DNA of 64,000 bases, taken from the NCBI RefSeq assembly GCF_900313065.1, contig NZ_OMPU01000010.1, positions 682,001 through 746,000 of the forward strand, given 5' to 3'. Position 1 is the stretch's first letter, and each line of letters begins with the position of its first letter. This document shows positions 36,044 to 45,280 of the stretch, piece by piece. The stretch comes from Kiloniella sp. EL199. Its GTDB lineage: Bacteria > Pseudomonadota > Alphaproteobacteria > Kiloniellales > Kiloniellaceae. The notes beneath the pieces were generated by a model. It made no database searches, was not told the origin of the DNA, and saw nothing but the letters and a program-made list of their open reading frames with translations. A program made the translations under genes and the position numbers.

Positions 36044-36832
36044 TTAGTTGTGAGCAAGTATTTCGCCCAAGAAAGCTTTGGTGCGTTCATGTTTGGGGTT
36101 AGAGAAGAATTCATCCGGTGCAGATTCTTCCAGTATTTGTCCATCGGCCATAAAGAGCACTCTGTTTGCGACTTTTCGGGCAAACCCCATTTCGTGGGTA
36201 ACACAAATCATTGTCATACCGTCTTCGGCTAATCCGATCATTGTATCCAGAACTTCTTTTACCATTTCCGGATCGAGTGCTGACGTCGGCTCGTCAAATA
36301 ACATGACCTTGGGCTCCATACACAAAGCGCGGGCAATAGCGACACGCTGTTGCTGTCCACCTGAAAGTTGAGCGGGGTATTTATCCGCCTGTTCCAGAAT
36401 GTGTACGCGATCCAGATACCTTCGTGCGATAACTTCTGCCTCTTCCCTTTGCAACCTTTTGACACGCCGTAAAGCAAGTGAACAATTGTCGATTATTTTC
36501 AGGTGAGGGAACAGATTAAAGCTTTGAAATACCATGCCGACTTCGCGACGGACGGAATCAATTGATTTTGCATCATGTTTCATTTCCTTGCCTGCAACGG
36601 TAATCGTGCCGTCTTTAATCGCTTCCAGATGATTGATACACCGTATCAGTGTGGATTTCCCGGAGCCGGATGGTCCGCACAGAACAATTCGTTCGCCTTT
36701 GCTGACTTTCAAACTGACATCTTTCAAGGCATGGAAGCCGCCAAACCATTTGTTTATGTTTTTTAGCTCAATGAGGGTTTCGTTTTCAGAGACAGACATT
36801 GAGGCCGTGTTTGCCGAGGTCGTTTTTTGCAT
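36044..36832 (-). CDS. Polar amino-acid-type ABC transporter ATP-binding protein (GlnQ/HisP-like)
   Basis: 262 residues. Walker A is GPSGSGKST, the signature [18 protein letters not shown], Walker [17 protein letters not shown] and the H-loop VTHEMGFAR, the last being typical of the GlnQ branch. AGGAAG lies 9 bases before the ATG. It drives the permease pair and binding protein encoded upstream. A gap of 239 bases separates it from the dehydrogenase gene, so an internal promoter there is possible. Confidence 0.94.
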   Translation of the reverse strand: MQKTTSANTASMSVSENETLIELKNINKWFGGFHALKDVSLKVSKGERIVLCGPSGSGKSTLIRCINHLEAIKDGTITVAGKEMKHDAKSIDSVRREVGMVFQSFNLFPHLKIIDNCSLALRRVKRLQREEAEVIARRYLDRVHILEQADKYPAQLSGGQQQRVAIARALCMEPKVMLFDEPTSALDPEMVKEVLDTMIGLAEDGMTMICVTHEMGFARKVANRVLFMADGQILEESAPDEFFSNPKHERTKAFLGEILAHN

Positions 36833-36860
36833 TGTGGCGGCTTCCTGTTCGGTATTTTTA

Positions 36861-37715
36861 TTAGTTTACGGTAAAAGATACGCCTTCGACCGGTGCTTCA
36901 AACGTTGGTTGTTCCAGACCAAACCATTTTTGATACAGCGTTTCCATGGTTCCATCTTTTTTGAGGCCTTCAAGGAAGGAGTTGACTGTGGCATTGATTT
37001 TGGCATCTTCCAAAATGGTACCAACACCCTTGTAGTTTGTAGCAAGTACAAGCTTCTTTTCAAACTTCCCTGGCGCACGTTCTTCTATTCTGCCCATGGC
37101 AAACTGGTTTCCGCCGATAGCATCGACCTGACCAGAGAGCAGGGCCTGAATGGTGGCGGAATCATCATCAAAGCTTAACATGTTTGCCTTGTCTGCAACT
37201 TTCGGCAGGACGTTTTCTTGTGTACTGCCTTTGGGAACACCAACGGTCAGACTATTCAAATCCTGAAAATCAGAGACAGCTGTCTCAATTGGTGCAATAA
37301 CAGGCATGCTGTCTTCTGCATAGGGAATGCTGTACTGTAGTGATTCTGCGCGTTTTGCACTAATTCCCAATGTTGCAAACAACGCATCAACCTTACCGGT
37401 TTGAAGGGCCGCAATTCGATTTTGATTGGTTACAATGACCAATTCCAGATCGACACCTAGGTGCTTGGCAAAGAGTTTGGACAAATCTGCATCATACCCG
37501 TCGTTTTTACCCGTAGAATCAAGAAACCCAAAGGGCGGATTGTCACCTTGAATTCCAATGACGACCTTGCCTCGTTCTTTTATATTATCCAGTGTGTCAG
37601 CTGTTGAAACCTTGGTATTGATAAGGCCAAGAATTGACATAGCTGTTATCATGCCTGCGATTGTTTTTGTTACAATGCGGGCCATGGGATATTTTTGAGT
37701 GTGACTTGATTTCAT
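36861..37715 (-). CDS. Family 3 periplasmic substrate-binding protein
   Basis: 284 residues with an N-terminal signal peptide (basic start, core [15 protein letters not shown], cleavage near residue 38). The mature protein is SBP_bac_3: [18 protein letters not shown] at the N-terminus, [40 protein letters not shown] and a C-terminal hinge strand. The ligand is likely a polar amino acid or a similar small acid. A perfect AGGAGG precedes ATG 37715. It is separated from the upstream permease gene by 157 bases that contain a CAGCT/AGCTG hairpin (37749-37760), which could protect the downstream mRNA. Confidence 0.92.
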   Translation of the reverse strand: MKSSHTQKYPMARIVTKTIAGMITAMSILGLINTKVSTADTLDNIKERGKVVIGIQGDNPPFGFLDSTGKNDGYDADLSKLFAKHLGVDLELVIVTNQNRIAALQTGKVDALFATLGISAKRAESLQYSIPYAEDSMPVIAPIETAVSDFQDLNSLTVGVPKGSTQENVLPKVADKANMLSFDDDSATIQALLSGQVDAIGGNQFAMGRIEERAPGKFEKKLVLATNYKGVGTILEDAKINATVNSFLEGLKKDGTMETLYQKWFGLEQPTFEAPVEGVSFTVN

Positions 37716-37872
37716 TTTATTATCCTCCTTGTTTCCAGTTGATTTTCACAGCTTGAGCTGCCTTTTACTGCTCGATTTTTGTCAAACAGAATATTGCTTT
37801 ATGCTTGTTGAACCGGGCTTTTATTCCTGCCTCTTTTTATGTCTGTCTTCTTTCTGTTGGCGCGTATTATGG

Positions 37873-38523
37873 TTATGCATGATTTTGTGACATCCTGCGC
37901 TCCATTCGTGTTCCCCAGATGGACATTGGCCAACAGATTACGAAGTAAATTATGCCAACTATTCCAAAGACCAGAAGGGGTTGAAAAATAAGGTTTGAAA
38001 CGATTTGACCTGCACGTGCGAGTTCAATAAATCCCACGATGGCGGCAAGTGATGTGCCTTTGGTTAACTGCACGGCAAAACCTATGGTCGCGGGTAACGA
38101 AATTTTCAGGGCTTGTGGAAGTATGATGTCGCGCATTCGAGATACATAGCCAAGGGAAAGGGCATTTGATGCTTCTGTTTGCCCTCGTGGCAAAGACTGA
38201 ATAGTGCCCCGCCATATATCACCCAGGAAGGCACTTGCATGTGCTGTGTAGGCAAAAGAAACCGCAATCCATGCGTCCACGTTGAATTGAAGCAGGGCCA
38301 AGCCATAATATATAATGAACAGCTGCATTAATAACGGTGTACCTTGGAACAGGGCAATATAGGCCGCCGCTAACCGTTGAATGACAGAGCTGGAACTGAC
38401 ACGTGCCAGTGCGATCAGCAGGCCAATGACACCCCCGCCAATAAAGCTGATTATTGTAAGCAACACGGTCCATTTCAAACCCTGAAGAAGGAAGAATATT
38501 TCTGGTAGGCCAAATGCGTCCAT
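37873..38523 (-). CDS. Polar amino-acid-type ABC permease
   Basis: 216 residues with about five membrane helices and the HEQRultra-conserved-type EAA loop in its amino-acid-permease form: WRGTIQSLPRGQTEASNALSLG, followed by ILPQALKISLPA. A GTG 9 bases upstream is an alternative start. It forms the membrane channel as a heterodimer with the permease encoded 12 bases upstream. Confidence 0.9.
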   Translation of the reverse strand: MDAFGLPEIFFLLQGLKWTVLLTIISFIGGGVIGLLIALARVSSSSVIQRLAAAYIALFQGTPLLMQLFIIYYGLALLQFNVDAWIAVSFAYTAHASAFLGDIWRGTIQSLPRGQTEASNALSLGYVSRMRDIILPQALKISLPATIGFAVQLTKGTSLAAIVGFIELARAGQIVSNLIFQPLLVFGIVGIIYFVICWPMSIWGTRMERRMSQNHA

Positions 38524-38535
38524 TTTATTCACACA

Positions 38536-39198
38536 CTAGTTTGGGTAATTGAAATGACGACGGCCGATTGATGAAAGCGCTGTCATGATCAACCATGAAA
38601 TTAAGAGATAAAGACCGGTAATGGTGAAATAGACTTCAAAGCTTCTGAACGTTTCGGACTCAATTCTTTGTGCAAAATGAGTTAGCTCACTTGCAGAAAT
38701 TGAAGAGCATACCGAAGAAGTCAGGGTTAAAAGAATGAATTGAGATGAAAGCGCCGGGTAGATTGCTCTCAGGGCCGGTATTAAAACAATGTCACGGAAA
38801 ATTTGTGTAGAAGACAATCCCAGGGCGGCCCCGGCTTCTATCTGTCCCCGGGGAATTGATTCAACGCCGCCCCTGATAATTTCAATTGAATAAGCGCCCC
38901 CATTTATGGAAAGGGCGATGATCGCAGTAATTGTCGGGTTCAGACGTACACCAAGAAGCGGAAGAGCGAAAAACAGAAAGAAAAGCTGAATTAGGAACGG
39001 AGTATTCCGGATTAGTTCAACAAAAGCAATAACAGGAGCTTGCAACAATGGGGTCCTGGTACGATGCATGGCAACGCCGATTACACCAATTACCAATGAG
39101 CATACTATTCCGGCGATCGACAGGGCCAGTGTTAATGCAACGCCGTGCAAAAGCTCGTCCCACCTTTCTATCACAATGCCAAAATCTAATTGATTCAA
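38536..39198 (-). CDS. Polar amino-acid-type ABC permease
   Basis: 220 residues, five to six membrane helices, with the EAA loop IRGGVESIPRGQIEAGAALGLS followed by DIVLIPALRAIYPA. I place the start at TTG 39198 because GGAGGG lies seven bases upstream; an earlier TTG at 39213 is also in frame but has no ribosome binding site. It is the first gene of the operon, divergent from the LacI-type regulator across a 394-base AT-rich spacer. Confidence 0.88.
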   Translation of the reverse strand: MNQLDFGIVIERWDELLHGVALTLALSIAGIVCSLVIGVIGVAMHRTRTPLLQAPVIAFVELIRNTPFLIQLFFLFFALPLLGVRLNPTITAIIALSINGGAYSIEIIRGGVESIPRGQIEAGAALGLSSTQIFRDIVLIPALRAIYPALSSQFILLTLTSSVCSSISASELTHFAQRIESETFRSFEVYFTITGLYLLISWLIMTALSSIGRRHFNYPN

Positions 39199-39592
39199 GC
39201 GGCTTCCCTCCAAGATTTATCGTCATGCGCTTGGGCCTATGACGTCTTTTTGTAATTACTATTTGTATGGTGTTCGTCTCTTTATGTTTGGATACGGTTT
39301 TTGCTTTTTGATGTATCTGATTTATCTTATAGTGACATTTGTGTTTTTCAAATCAATCAGATTGTATAAATTGATGTGATTTGATGTTATTTGTAGTGCT
39401 AGATTGTTTTTGAAAAAATGTGATTTTTATTTAAATTATATTTTTTATATCAATTGTTTAATTGTATTTTAGGTAATGATTTTTGTTAACAATGCAGTTT
39501 AGTGTAGTATGGGTTATATTTTTTGATGTTACTTTCTGATGTGATATGATTGTTTACGTGTTTATGATTCTGATCAAGGCTATTTGTATTAA
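39199..39592. other. Divergent control region of the LacI gene and the ABC operon
   Basis: Very AT-rich and gene-free. It holds the inverted repeat at 39348-39384 and several ATTGATGTGATTTGA-like words. Promoters for both directions must lie here, but the composition makes individual -10 boxes impossible to pick safely. Confidence 0.6.
39348..39384. promoter_or_regulatory. Inverted repeat, putative operator of the LacI-type regulator
   Basis: TCAAATCA (39348-39355) and TGATTTGA (39377-39384) are perfect inverted copies separated by 21 bases, with additional inner AATCAAT/ATTGAT complementarity. It is located midway between the divergent genes. Confidence 0.4.
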
Positions 39593-40639
39593 ATGATTAA
39601 GATCAATCGTGCTGCTAAAATTTCTGAAATTGCCCGGGTTGCAGGTGTGAGTACTGCGACGGTTGACCGTGTTTTAAATAATCGAAAGCATGTAGGCAGC
39701 GCAACCAAACAACGTGTTTTACAGGCAAAGCTGGCGATTGAAACAGAAGGCGATGAAGTTGTTCGGTCCCGCCCCTGGAGGTTGAAAGTTTTACTGCCGG
39801 ACAGTGCCGGGCCTTCAACAGAATACCTCGCATCGTGTTTTCAGGATGTCGGAGCACAGGGAAACGCGACAATTGAATGTATTTTTACCAAAAAAATGGA
39901 ACCCAAAATATTGGCCCGTAAGTTACTGGCATGTATTGGGCAAGGAATTGATGCTGTTGCCTTCCAGCCTCTTGATGATCCACATGTTCGGGATGCGGTA
40001 CATGAACTGGCTTCTTATAAAATACCAACTTTGGCGCTTTTGTCAGGATTAACAAATGCACCTTTGGTCGGGTTTGTTGGTATTGATAATCGTGCGGCTG
40101 GTCGCACAGCAGCTTTTTTCATGGGACGTATGTTAAAAGCTGCCGGAAAAATCGCAATAATTTCCGGTGGACAGCTTTATCATAGTCATGAAGATCGGGA
40201 GATCGGATTTCGAACAGTACTAAGACGGGATTTTCCGGAAATTGATGTCATCGGTGCTTATTCTGGTCATGATGATATCGACGGGAATTATCAGGAATTG
40301 ATCAATGTCATCAAAAAAACGCCAAAGCTGACAGGGGTATATAACGTCGGGGGTGGGAACGAAGGTATTATCAGGGCGTTAAAAGAAGTTGGTGTTGCTG
40401 ATGAAATAATGCTTGTCGGGCACAACCTGACGCCTAAAACTCATCGATATTTGCTGGAAGGGTCTATGGATATTGTTATTCACCAAAACATGCGTACAGC
40501 AGCATTTAGTACTGTCAATAATCTTATTGCTTATTTAAAGGGTAAAACGATACAGCCTAACTTTTTGCCTGTTGAGATTGTCACCCGTGAAAATCTGCAA
40601 GGTACGGCCTGGTTTGATCGTCCCCAACCTGTACGCTAG
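39593..40639 (+). CDS. LacI-family transcriptional regulator
   Basis: 348 residues. The N-terminal LacI helix-turn-helix (about 8-55) reads KISEIARVAGVSTATVDRVLNNR; the recognition helix STATVDRVL has the less common TVDR in place of TVSR. The hinge is followed by a periplasmic-binding-protein-like effector domain (WRLKVLLPDSAGPS, QGIDAVAFQPLDD, GFVGIDNRAAGRTAA). It is expected to repress or activate the divergent ABC/dehydrogenase/isomerase operon in response to the transported compound. The ribosome binding site is weak. A strong terminator follows. Confidence 0.92.
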   Translation: MIKINRAAKISEIARVAGVSTATVDRVLNNRKHVGSATKQRVLQAKLAIETEGDEVVRSRPWRLKVLLPDSAGPSTEYLASCFQDVGAQGNATIECIFTKKMEPKILARKLLACIGQGIDAVAFQPLDDPHVRDAVHELASYKIPTLALLSGLTNAPLVGFVGIDNRAAGRTAAFFMGRMLKAAGKIAIISGGQLYHSHEDREIGFRTVLRRDFPEIDVIGAYSGHDDIDGNYQELINVIKKTPKLTGVYNVGGGNEGIIRALKEVGVADEIMLVGHNLTPKTHRYLLEGSMDIVIHQNMRTAAFSTVNNLIAYLKGKTIQPNFLPVEIVTRENLQGTAWFDRPQPVR

Positions 40640-40675
40640 ATACTGTTTTCATTATAATTTCGATAAATATCCAGC

Positions 40676-40716
40676 AGTGCCCCTGTTCTTCTTTTAGATG
40701 AACAGGGGCACTTTTT
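40676..40716 (+). terminator. Strong terminator of the LacI-type gene
   Basis: AGTGCCCCTGTTC (40676-40688) and GAACAGGGGCACT (40700-40712) form a perfect 13-bp stem with an 11-base loop, followed by five T residues. Part of it (TTTTAGATGAACAGGG) is repeated directly downstream at about 40713-40728. Confidence 0.92.
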
Positions 40717-40771
40717 AGATGAACAGGGTTATTACCGGAGGTTATAAACATGCTGGTGTTGTGCTTTCACA

Positions 40772-41140
40772 TTATGCCAGCTGCATGTTTTTTTCCGGTT
40801 TATGCAATCCGACGACGGTTAAAACGGCGAGACCGTTTGCCCAATAGTAAATGGCATCGATGCCGCTAAAACTCAGAATAAACGGGATCAGGGTAAAGAG
40901 GGCACCGACTGCAAAATCAACGGCCAAGTGCAGTTTGTAGGGCAGAACTCTGATGATACCCAGATGGTGATCCGTGAGGACCGTCAGTATAAAGGCGGCG
41001 ACACCTGTAACAACGGAAAGCCACATAGCAACCGGATGAGAACTGCCCAGATTAAGAACAAAGGGCAGGGCGATAAGGCTGATTGCGACGGGGTAATCAA
41101 GGTAGGCATGAATATTCTTGGTGACGAAACGCGGTATCAT
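40772..41140 (-). CDS. Small SPW-repeat-like membrane protein
   Basis: 122 residues with four hydrophobic segments arranged as two hairpins (AYLDYPVAISLIALPFVLNL and VDFAVGALFTLIPFILSF begin equivalent halves, each with a D preceding the helix). This internal similarity is typical of SPW-repeat proteins, whose function is not established. An ATG at 41149 is an alternative; AAAGG is better spaced for 41140. Confidence 0.7.
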   Translation of the reverse strand: MIPRFVTKNIHAYLDYPVAISLIALPFVLNLGSSHPVAMWLSVVTGVAAFILTVLTDHHLGIIRVLPYKLHLAVDFAVGALFTLIPFILSFSGIDAIYYWANGLAVLTVVGLHKPEKNMQLA

Positions 41141-41303
41141 TTTAAGCATCCTTTACATTGAAGTCCGTTTGTTAAGTCGAACTGTTTTTGAGAAGCCTTT
41201 TCCCTTGTGAGGAGAGGCGTTTTAAAACTCATAAAATCAATGTAAGGGGATTTTTCGAACGATGAAGTTCAGATAGTTCGGCAAACATGTCTGATCGTTC
41301 AAA

Positions 41304-42239
41304 CTAGTGGGCTGTTCTATATTCAGCCGGGGATGCGCCCACTTCTTTTTTGAAAACACGGGAAAAAGCTGATTCCGAGGCATAGCCAATCAGGGCGGCA
41401 ACCTCGGCAACATTCATTTTTTGTTCCGCAAGCCCCTGCCTTGCAATTTGCATGCGCCATGATGTCAGGTACTGAATGGGGGTAACACCCATTTTTTTTG
41501 CAAAATGCTGGGCAAAGGAAGTACGCGACAATCCGGCTTCACGGGCGAGATTTTCTACTGACCAGCTTTCAGCCGGTGCTTTGTGAAAAGCGTTTAATGC
41601 ACGCGAGATATGAGGGTCGGCAAAGGCGGCAAGCCCTGTGATGTCTGATCCCTGATTCTCTATAAAGGTTCTGATTGCCTGGGCAAAGATAACCTCGGAC
41701 ATTTTAAGGGCGATGAGATCACCGCCAAATTTGGCACTTCCGGTTTCATCCCCAATCATGCGCAGGGTTGCTTCCATCCACTTCCCGGCTGTTTCACCAT
41801 AGTTGGGGATATGGATATAGTCAGGTAACTGATCGAAGATCATGTGCCTTGCATTTTTGGCGAAGGAAAAATGACCACAGATCAATTGGGTTTCTTTTTC
41901 CAGATCACCACCGCCATACACCAAAACACCGTCCCCCTTATAGCCGGATTCTTCAAGAACGCGATCCAGTGGCAGGATTTCGTGAAGTGACGTGTTTTCA
42001 CAAAAGAGACTATGGCTGGCGCCGTGAGGGATGATCACCAGATCGCCCTGTGCGAGGACAAGGTTTTCACCCGTCTTGTTGATCATAACCTTACAGGTTC
42101 CCCGGTGCGCAAAGTGAAAACGGGCGGCATTTTCAAAAGGGGGAACTTCGAGGCCCCAGGTTGAGGTAAAAGAGGTACGAAAGTACAAAGTGCCTTTCAC
42201 GGAAAGACGTGTGAGAATATCACTCAGTGCATCCAGCAT
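41304..42239 (-). CDS. AraC-family regulator with N-terminal cupin domain
   Basis: 311 residues. The N-terminal half is a cupin_6-type sensor (FHFAHRGTCKVMI, LAQGDLVIIPHGASHSLF). The C-terminal half (about 205-305) has two helix-turn-helix motifs: VENLAREAGLSRTSFAQHFAKKMGVTPIQYL and AEVAALIGYASESAFSRVFKKEVGASP. Members of this branch usually activate nearby detoxification or metabolic genes. AAAGG eight bases before ATG 42239 supports the start; a TTG further upstream is less likely. It is divergent from the DUF4142 gene, a possible target. Confidence 0.9.
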   Translation of the reverse strand: MLDALSDILTRLSVKGTLYFRTSFTSTWGLEVPPFENAARFHFAHRGTCKVMINKTGENLVLAQGDLVIIPHGASHSLFCENTSLHEILPLDRVLEESGYKGDGVLVYGGGDLEKETQLICGHFSFAKNARHMIFDQLPDYIHIPNYGETAGKWMEATLRMIGDETGSAKFGGDLIALKMSEVIFAQAIRTFIENQGSDITGLAAFADPHISRALNAFHKAPAESWSVENLAREAGLSRTSFAQHFAKKMGVTPIQYLTSWRMQIARQGLAEQKMNVAEVAALIGYASESAFSRVFKKEVGASPAEYRTAH

Positions 42240-42461
42240 GTTCGAACCTTTCAATCACTTGCCACTTTGATCTTCAAGAACGCCATCCGCATAGATGGTT
42301 GGCTCTGTTACCTAACTATGTGCAGGCTTTGAGGTAACGTCCAGTGGTTTGAACGATCTGCCATATATTGTGAACTCCCGGGCATTCACAGTTCGGTCTG
42401 TTCAGTCTTTCCTGTTTTCGTAGCGTTTTAATCAAACCTCTTGAGAATGAATGGAAAGAAA

Positions 42462-43031
42462 ATGAAGAAACTGATCTCTGTTGTTCGGAAACTGGGTGGT
42501 GAAACAATGAAAGTACTGACCTTTGGGATAGTCTCTCTCGGGGTTATTTTCGCAGTACCTGCAGTCGCGGAAAATCCCGCTGATTTGAATGATCTGGAAA
42601 TTGCACACGTTGCCTACAGTGCAGATAACATTGACATCAAATATGCACATCTGGCGCTGGCTTTATCTGATAATCCTGATGTTCGGCAGTTTGCCAAGAC
42701 CATGATCCGGGATCATGAAGCAGTAAACAAAGCTGCTCTTGAGCTTCTGGATAAACTGGGCGCGCAAGCACAGGATAATTTCCTGAGCCAGACATTGAAT
42801 AAAAACTCTGAGAAAATCATCACTGATCTGGCAGCCTTGCGCGGCGTAGAATTTGATCGGGCCTATGCCGCGAATGAACTGGCTTATCACAAGGCTGTCA
42901 ATGAACTGGTTGAGCACAGCTTTATCCCGAATATCGAAAATGAAGAAGTAAAAGCGTTGTTCAAACAAGGACTTGAAATCTTCAAAGCTCATGAGGGACA
43001 CGCGGAAATGATGGTGAAGAAACTGAAGTAA
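42462..43031 (+). CDS. DUF4142 (ferritin-like fold) secreted protein
   Basis: About 189 residues. The N-terminus has a signal sequence whose core is VLTFGIVSLGVIFAVPAVA; three in-frame ATG codons (42447, 42462, 42507) could start it. The mature domain is four-helix DUF4142: LNDLEIAHVAYSADNIDIKYA, VRQFAKTMIRDHEAVNKAA and KAHEGHAEMMVK. The His/Glu-containing helices suggest a ferritin-like bundle in the periplasm, role unknown. It is followed after about 60 bases by a Tat-exported cupredoxin gene, probably in the same transcript. Confidence 0.82.
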   Translation: MKKLISVVRKLGGETMKVLTFGIVSLGVIFAVPAVAENPADLNDLEIAHVAYSADNIDIKYAHLALALSDNPDVRQFAKTMIRDHEAVNKAALELLDKLGAQAQDNFLSQTLNKNSEKIITDLAALRGVEFDRAYAANELAYHKAVNELVEHSFIPNIENEEVKALFKQGLEIFKAHEGHAEMMVKKLK

Positions 43032-43092
43032 GATCCCCCGCAAAAAATTATACTGAAAAATCCTGTAATGACCCGTAATGAAAGGTGCTGTA

Positions 43093-43533
43093 ATGCCTAA
43101 TGACACAAATAATAAAGGATCAGGGCGACGGTCTTTTTTAGCAGGTACAATGAACTTGGCTGGTGCAACGGGGATTCTCGTTGCATCAACTCGGCTTTCT
43201 GCTGGGATATTGGCGGGGGGAAGCACTTTGGCTGGGCTGTCCGGTTTGGCCAAGGCAGCCGATGACAGCCGGGAACATACAGTGGAAATTCGTAATCTTG
43301 CTTTTGTACCTGACGTGATTGAGGTTTGTCCGGGGGATAAGATCCGGTGGATTAATCTTGATATTAGTCCGCATACCGCAACGGCACTCGATGGGCGCTG
43401 GGATACCGAAGAACTTACGTTAAATCAGCGCCGGACGTTGATTGCTACCAAGGGCATGGCCGGAGAATATTACTGCCTTTTCCATCCCCATATGCGAGGT
43501 GAAATTCGTTTAAGAGAAAAGAAGAAAACCTGA
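43093..43533 (+). CDS. Tat-exported plastocyanin-like cupredoxin
   Basis: 146 residues. A twin-arginine signal (SGRRSFLAG, Arg12-Arg13) and hydrophobic region run to about residue 56. The mature domain is a small cupredoxin: EIRNLAFVPDVIEVCPGDKIRWIN, then type 1 copper ligands H94 (SPHTA), C128, H131 and M134 (CLFHPHM). It would be a periplasmic one-electron carrier loaded with copper. An extra Cys79 is present in EVCPGD. ATG 43093 is preceded by AAAGG; an ATG 15 bases upstream is less well placed. Pairing with DUF4142 suggests a shared redox or metal function. Confidence 0.88.
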   Translation: MPNDTNNKGSGRRSFLAGTMNLAGATGILVASTRLSAGILAGGSTLAGLSGLAKAADDSREHTVEIRNLAFVPDVIEVCPGDKIRWINLDISPHTATALDGRWDTEELTLNQRRTLIATKGMAGEYYCLFHPHMRGEIRLREKKKT

Positions 43534-43566
43534 GCCGCCAGTTATTGTGATTAACGGCTCAGGTTT
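43526..43566. terminator. Hairpin between convergent cupredoxin and DUF2189 genes
   Basis: AAACCTGAGCCG (43526-43537) and CGGCTCAGGTTT (43555-43566) form a perfect 12-bp stem that includes the cupredoxin stop codon. It can act in both directions; the minus-strand side has the better T/C-rich tail. Confidence 0.7.
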
Positions 43567-43594
43567 GGTGATAGATATTTGGTAGAAGTTTCGC

Positions 43595-44407
43595 TTATTC
43601 CGCCACGACCTTGCGATAAAGGTGCCATGTGGAATGCCCAAGTACCGGCATTACCACACACAATCCAACAAAAAACGGAATAGACCCGACAAGCATGGAT
43701 CCTGCAACAATGGCCCCCCAAACGGCAACGGGGACGGGGTTGGTCATAACAACCTTGACGGAAGTCTGTACTGCCAATGCTGCGCTGATATCTTTGTCCA
43801 GCAGCATGGGGAAAGAAACAACGCTGATGGAAAGCACGACAACGGCAAAGACAAAGCCAACACTACAACCGATGAGGATAAGGTTCCACCCCGCGGGTGT
43901 TGTCAAAACCTGACTGATAAAGGCACCAATTGAGGTGATTTCAGTTGTGCCGAAAAATGTTTTGTAAAGCATGAGCGCGGTAACCAGCCAGATCAGAAAA
44001 ATAACGGTGAGCAAGATGCCCAGTGCGCTGATTGATCCAATCGCTGGCGAATGACAGATGTTAAAGACGTGACGCCATGCCAGACTCATTCCTTTTTCCC
44101 GGCGACGGCTGAGTTCGTACATTCCCAAGGCCGCGATAGGGCCTAACAGAGCAAAGCCTGTTACAATCGGAAAGACGAGGGGAACAATATCATACCCAGC
44201 TGTCATGCGAGCGGCCAAAAGACCAATGATGGGGTAAATGATCACCAAGAGCAGAATATGACTTGGCTTCTGTTTGAAATCGCTTAGCCCTCTGGCGATA
44301 ACATCCATAAGATCTTCAACAGTGATTTTATTGATTGTCGGAATGCTTTTCACGGCTGTCCTGTCCAGATCAACAACAGGATCGTATTGAGTTGCTGCTT
44401 TCGGCAT
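43595..44407 (-). CDS. DUF2189-family membrane protein
   Basis: 270 residues with about six membrane helices after a 60-residue cytoplasmic N-terminus. Family marks are ITVEDLMDVIARGLSDFKQKP, PLVFPIVTGFALLGPIAALGMYELSRRREKG and the C-terminal GHSTWHLYRKVV. Function unknown; the family is common in alphaproteobacteria. AGGAGAA precedes ATG 44407. The leader contains GAACC/GGTTC (44421-44434) and the palindrome GTTCGCGAAC (44431-44440). Confidence 0.85.
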   Translation of the reverse strand: MPKAATQYDPVVDLDRTAVKSIPTINKITVEDLMDVIARGLSDFKQKPSHILLLVIIYPIIGLLAARMTAGYDIVPLVFPIVTGFALLGPIAALGMYELSRRREKGMSLAWRHVFNICHSPAIGSISALGILLTVIFLIWLVTALMLYKTFFGTTEITSIGAFISQVLTTPAGWNLILIGCSVGFVFAVVVLSISVVSFPMLLDKDISAALAVQTSVKVVMTNPVPVAVWGAIVAGSMLVGSIPFFVGLCVVMPVLGHSTWHLYRKVVAE

Positions 44408-44775
44408 TAGCTTTTCTCCTGAACCAGTGGGTTCGCGAACAGCATAAACAACTTGATACAACTTCATCGTCGGACGACAGGCAAACGCCAATCAAAAGGG
44501 CAGGAATAAACAATCTGCCATTCCGCAAAGGCGGTTATTATGCCGCCCAACAGGGCCGCTATCCGCTTATCTGAAAGCTATAATACACAAAAAACGCAAT
44601 TCCGTCATCTTGTGCAGGATCATATCATATCAAAGTCCGGTGAACGGTCGTGAAAATTGCTTGATGGCAATCAGTATTTTGGAATTATCCTGTCGCAAAA
44701 TTTAATGATCGAACTAAGATAAAACCTACAACTTTGATTTTTTTGGGTTTGGGCTATTTCAAGAGGAATTGAACC
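44408..44775. other. Divergent control region, 368 bases
   Basis: Gene-free. It contains a GAACC/GGTTC hairpin and the palindrome GTTCGCGAAC (44431-44440) near the DUF2189 start, and GGCGG/CCGCC (44530-44547). The right half is AT-rich and should hold the promoter of the next gene. Confidence 0.5.
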
Positions 44776-45180
44776 ATGAAAGTGTTATTCTACGGTCTTT
44801 TTATGGACGAGGATTTGTTGATAGCAAAAGGCCTTGTGCCAAGCTCGTCACAAAAGGCATGGGTTAATAACTTTGTCCTCAAAATCGGAGAACGCGCCTC
44901 ACTCGTCAAAGAACCTGGCGCCCGATCTTTCGGTGTTGTCATGACACTGAAGCAAACACAGGTAACCGAACTTTATGATGAAAAGAGCGTAAAGGCGTAT
45001 CAACCTGAAAAGCTGATTGTAGAATATGAAGATGGTACGCGGGAAGAAGTCACTTGCTATAACCTGCCTGCCAACCTGATCCGTGGTACCAATCGTATTT
45101 ACGCACAACAGTTATTGAAGCTAACGACTAGACTGGGCTTTCCTGATGATTTTTTGGCACATGTCAGATCTTTTGTTTGA
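44776..45180 (+). CDS. Gamma-glutamylcyclotransferase-like (AIG2-fold) protein
   Basis: 134 residues. The N-terminal VLFYGLFMDEDLL matches the YGxxM/L nucleotide-like loop of the GGCT/AIG2 fold. A short barrel follows with ARSFGVVMTLK and later the strand LIVEYEDGTREEVTCYNL. The expected catalytic Glu could be in LYDEKSVKAYQPEKL. Enzymes of this fold cyclise gamma-glutamyl amines to 5-oxoproline; activity here is not certain because the family is divergent. Confidence 0.7.
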   Translation: MKVLFYGLFMDEDLLIAKGLVPSSSQKAWVNNFVLKIGERASLVKEPGARSFGVVMTLKQTQVTELYDEKSVKAYQPEKLIVEYEDGTREEVTCYNLPANLIRGTNRIYAQQLLKLTTRLGFPDDFLAHVRSFV

Positions 45181-45280
45181 TTTGTTTGTATCATTTTAAA
45201 ATCATCATGCTATCTATATTTGTTCATTTTTTATAACGGATTATAGTGTTTGTTCTGCACAAAGGCGTGGGGGCGTGAAA

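Noticed and set aside
36633-37178. 181-codon plus-strand frame across ATPase and binding-protein genes
   Set aside because: It is antisense to two genes with clear ABC motifs and spans their junction.
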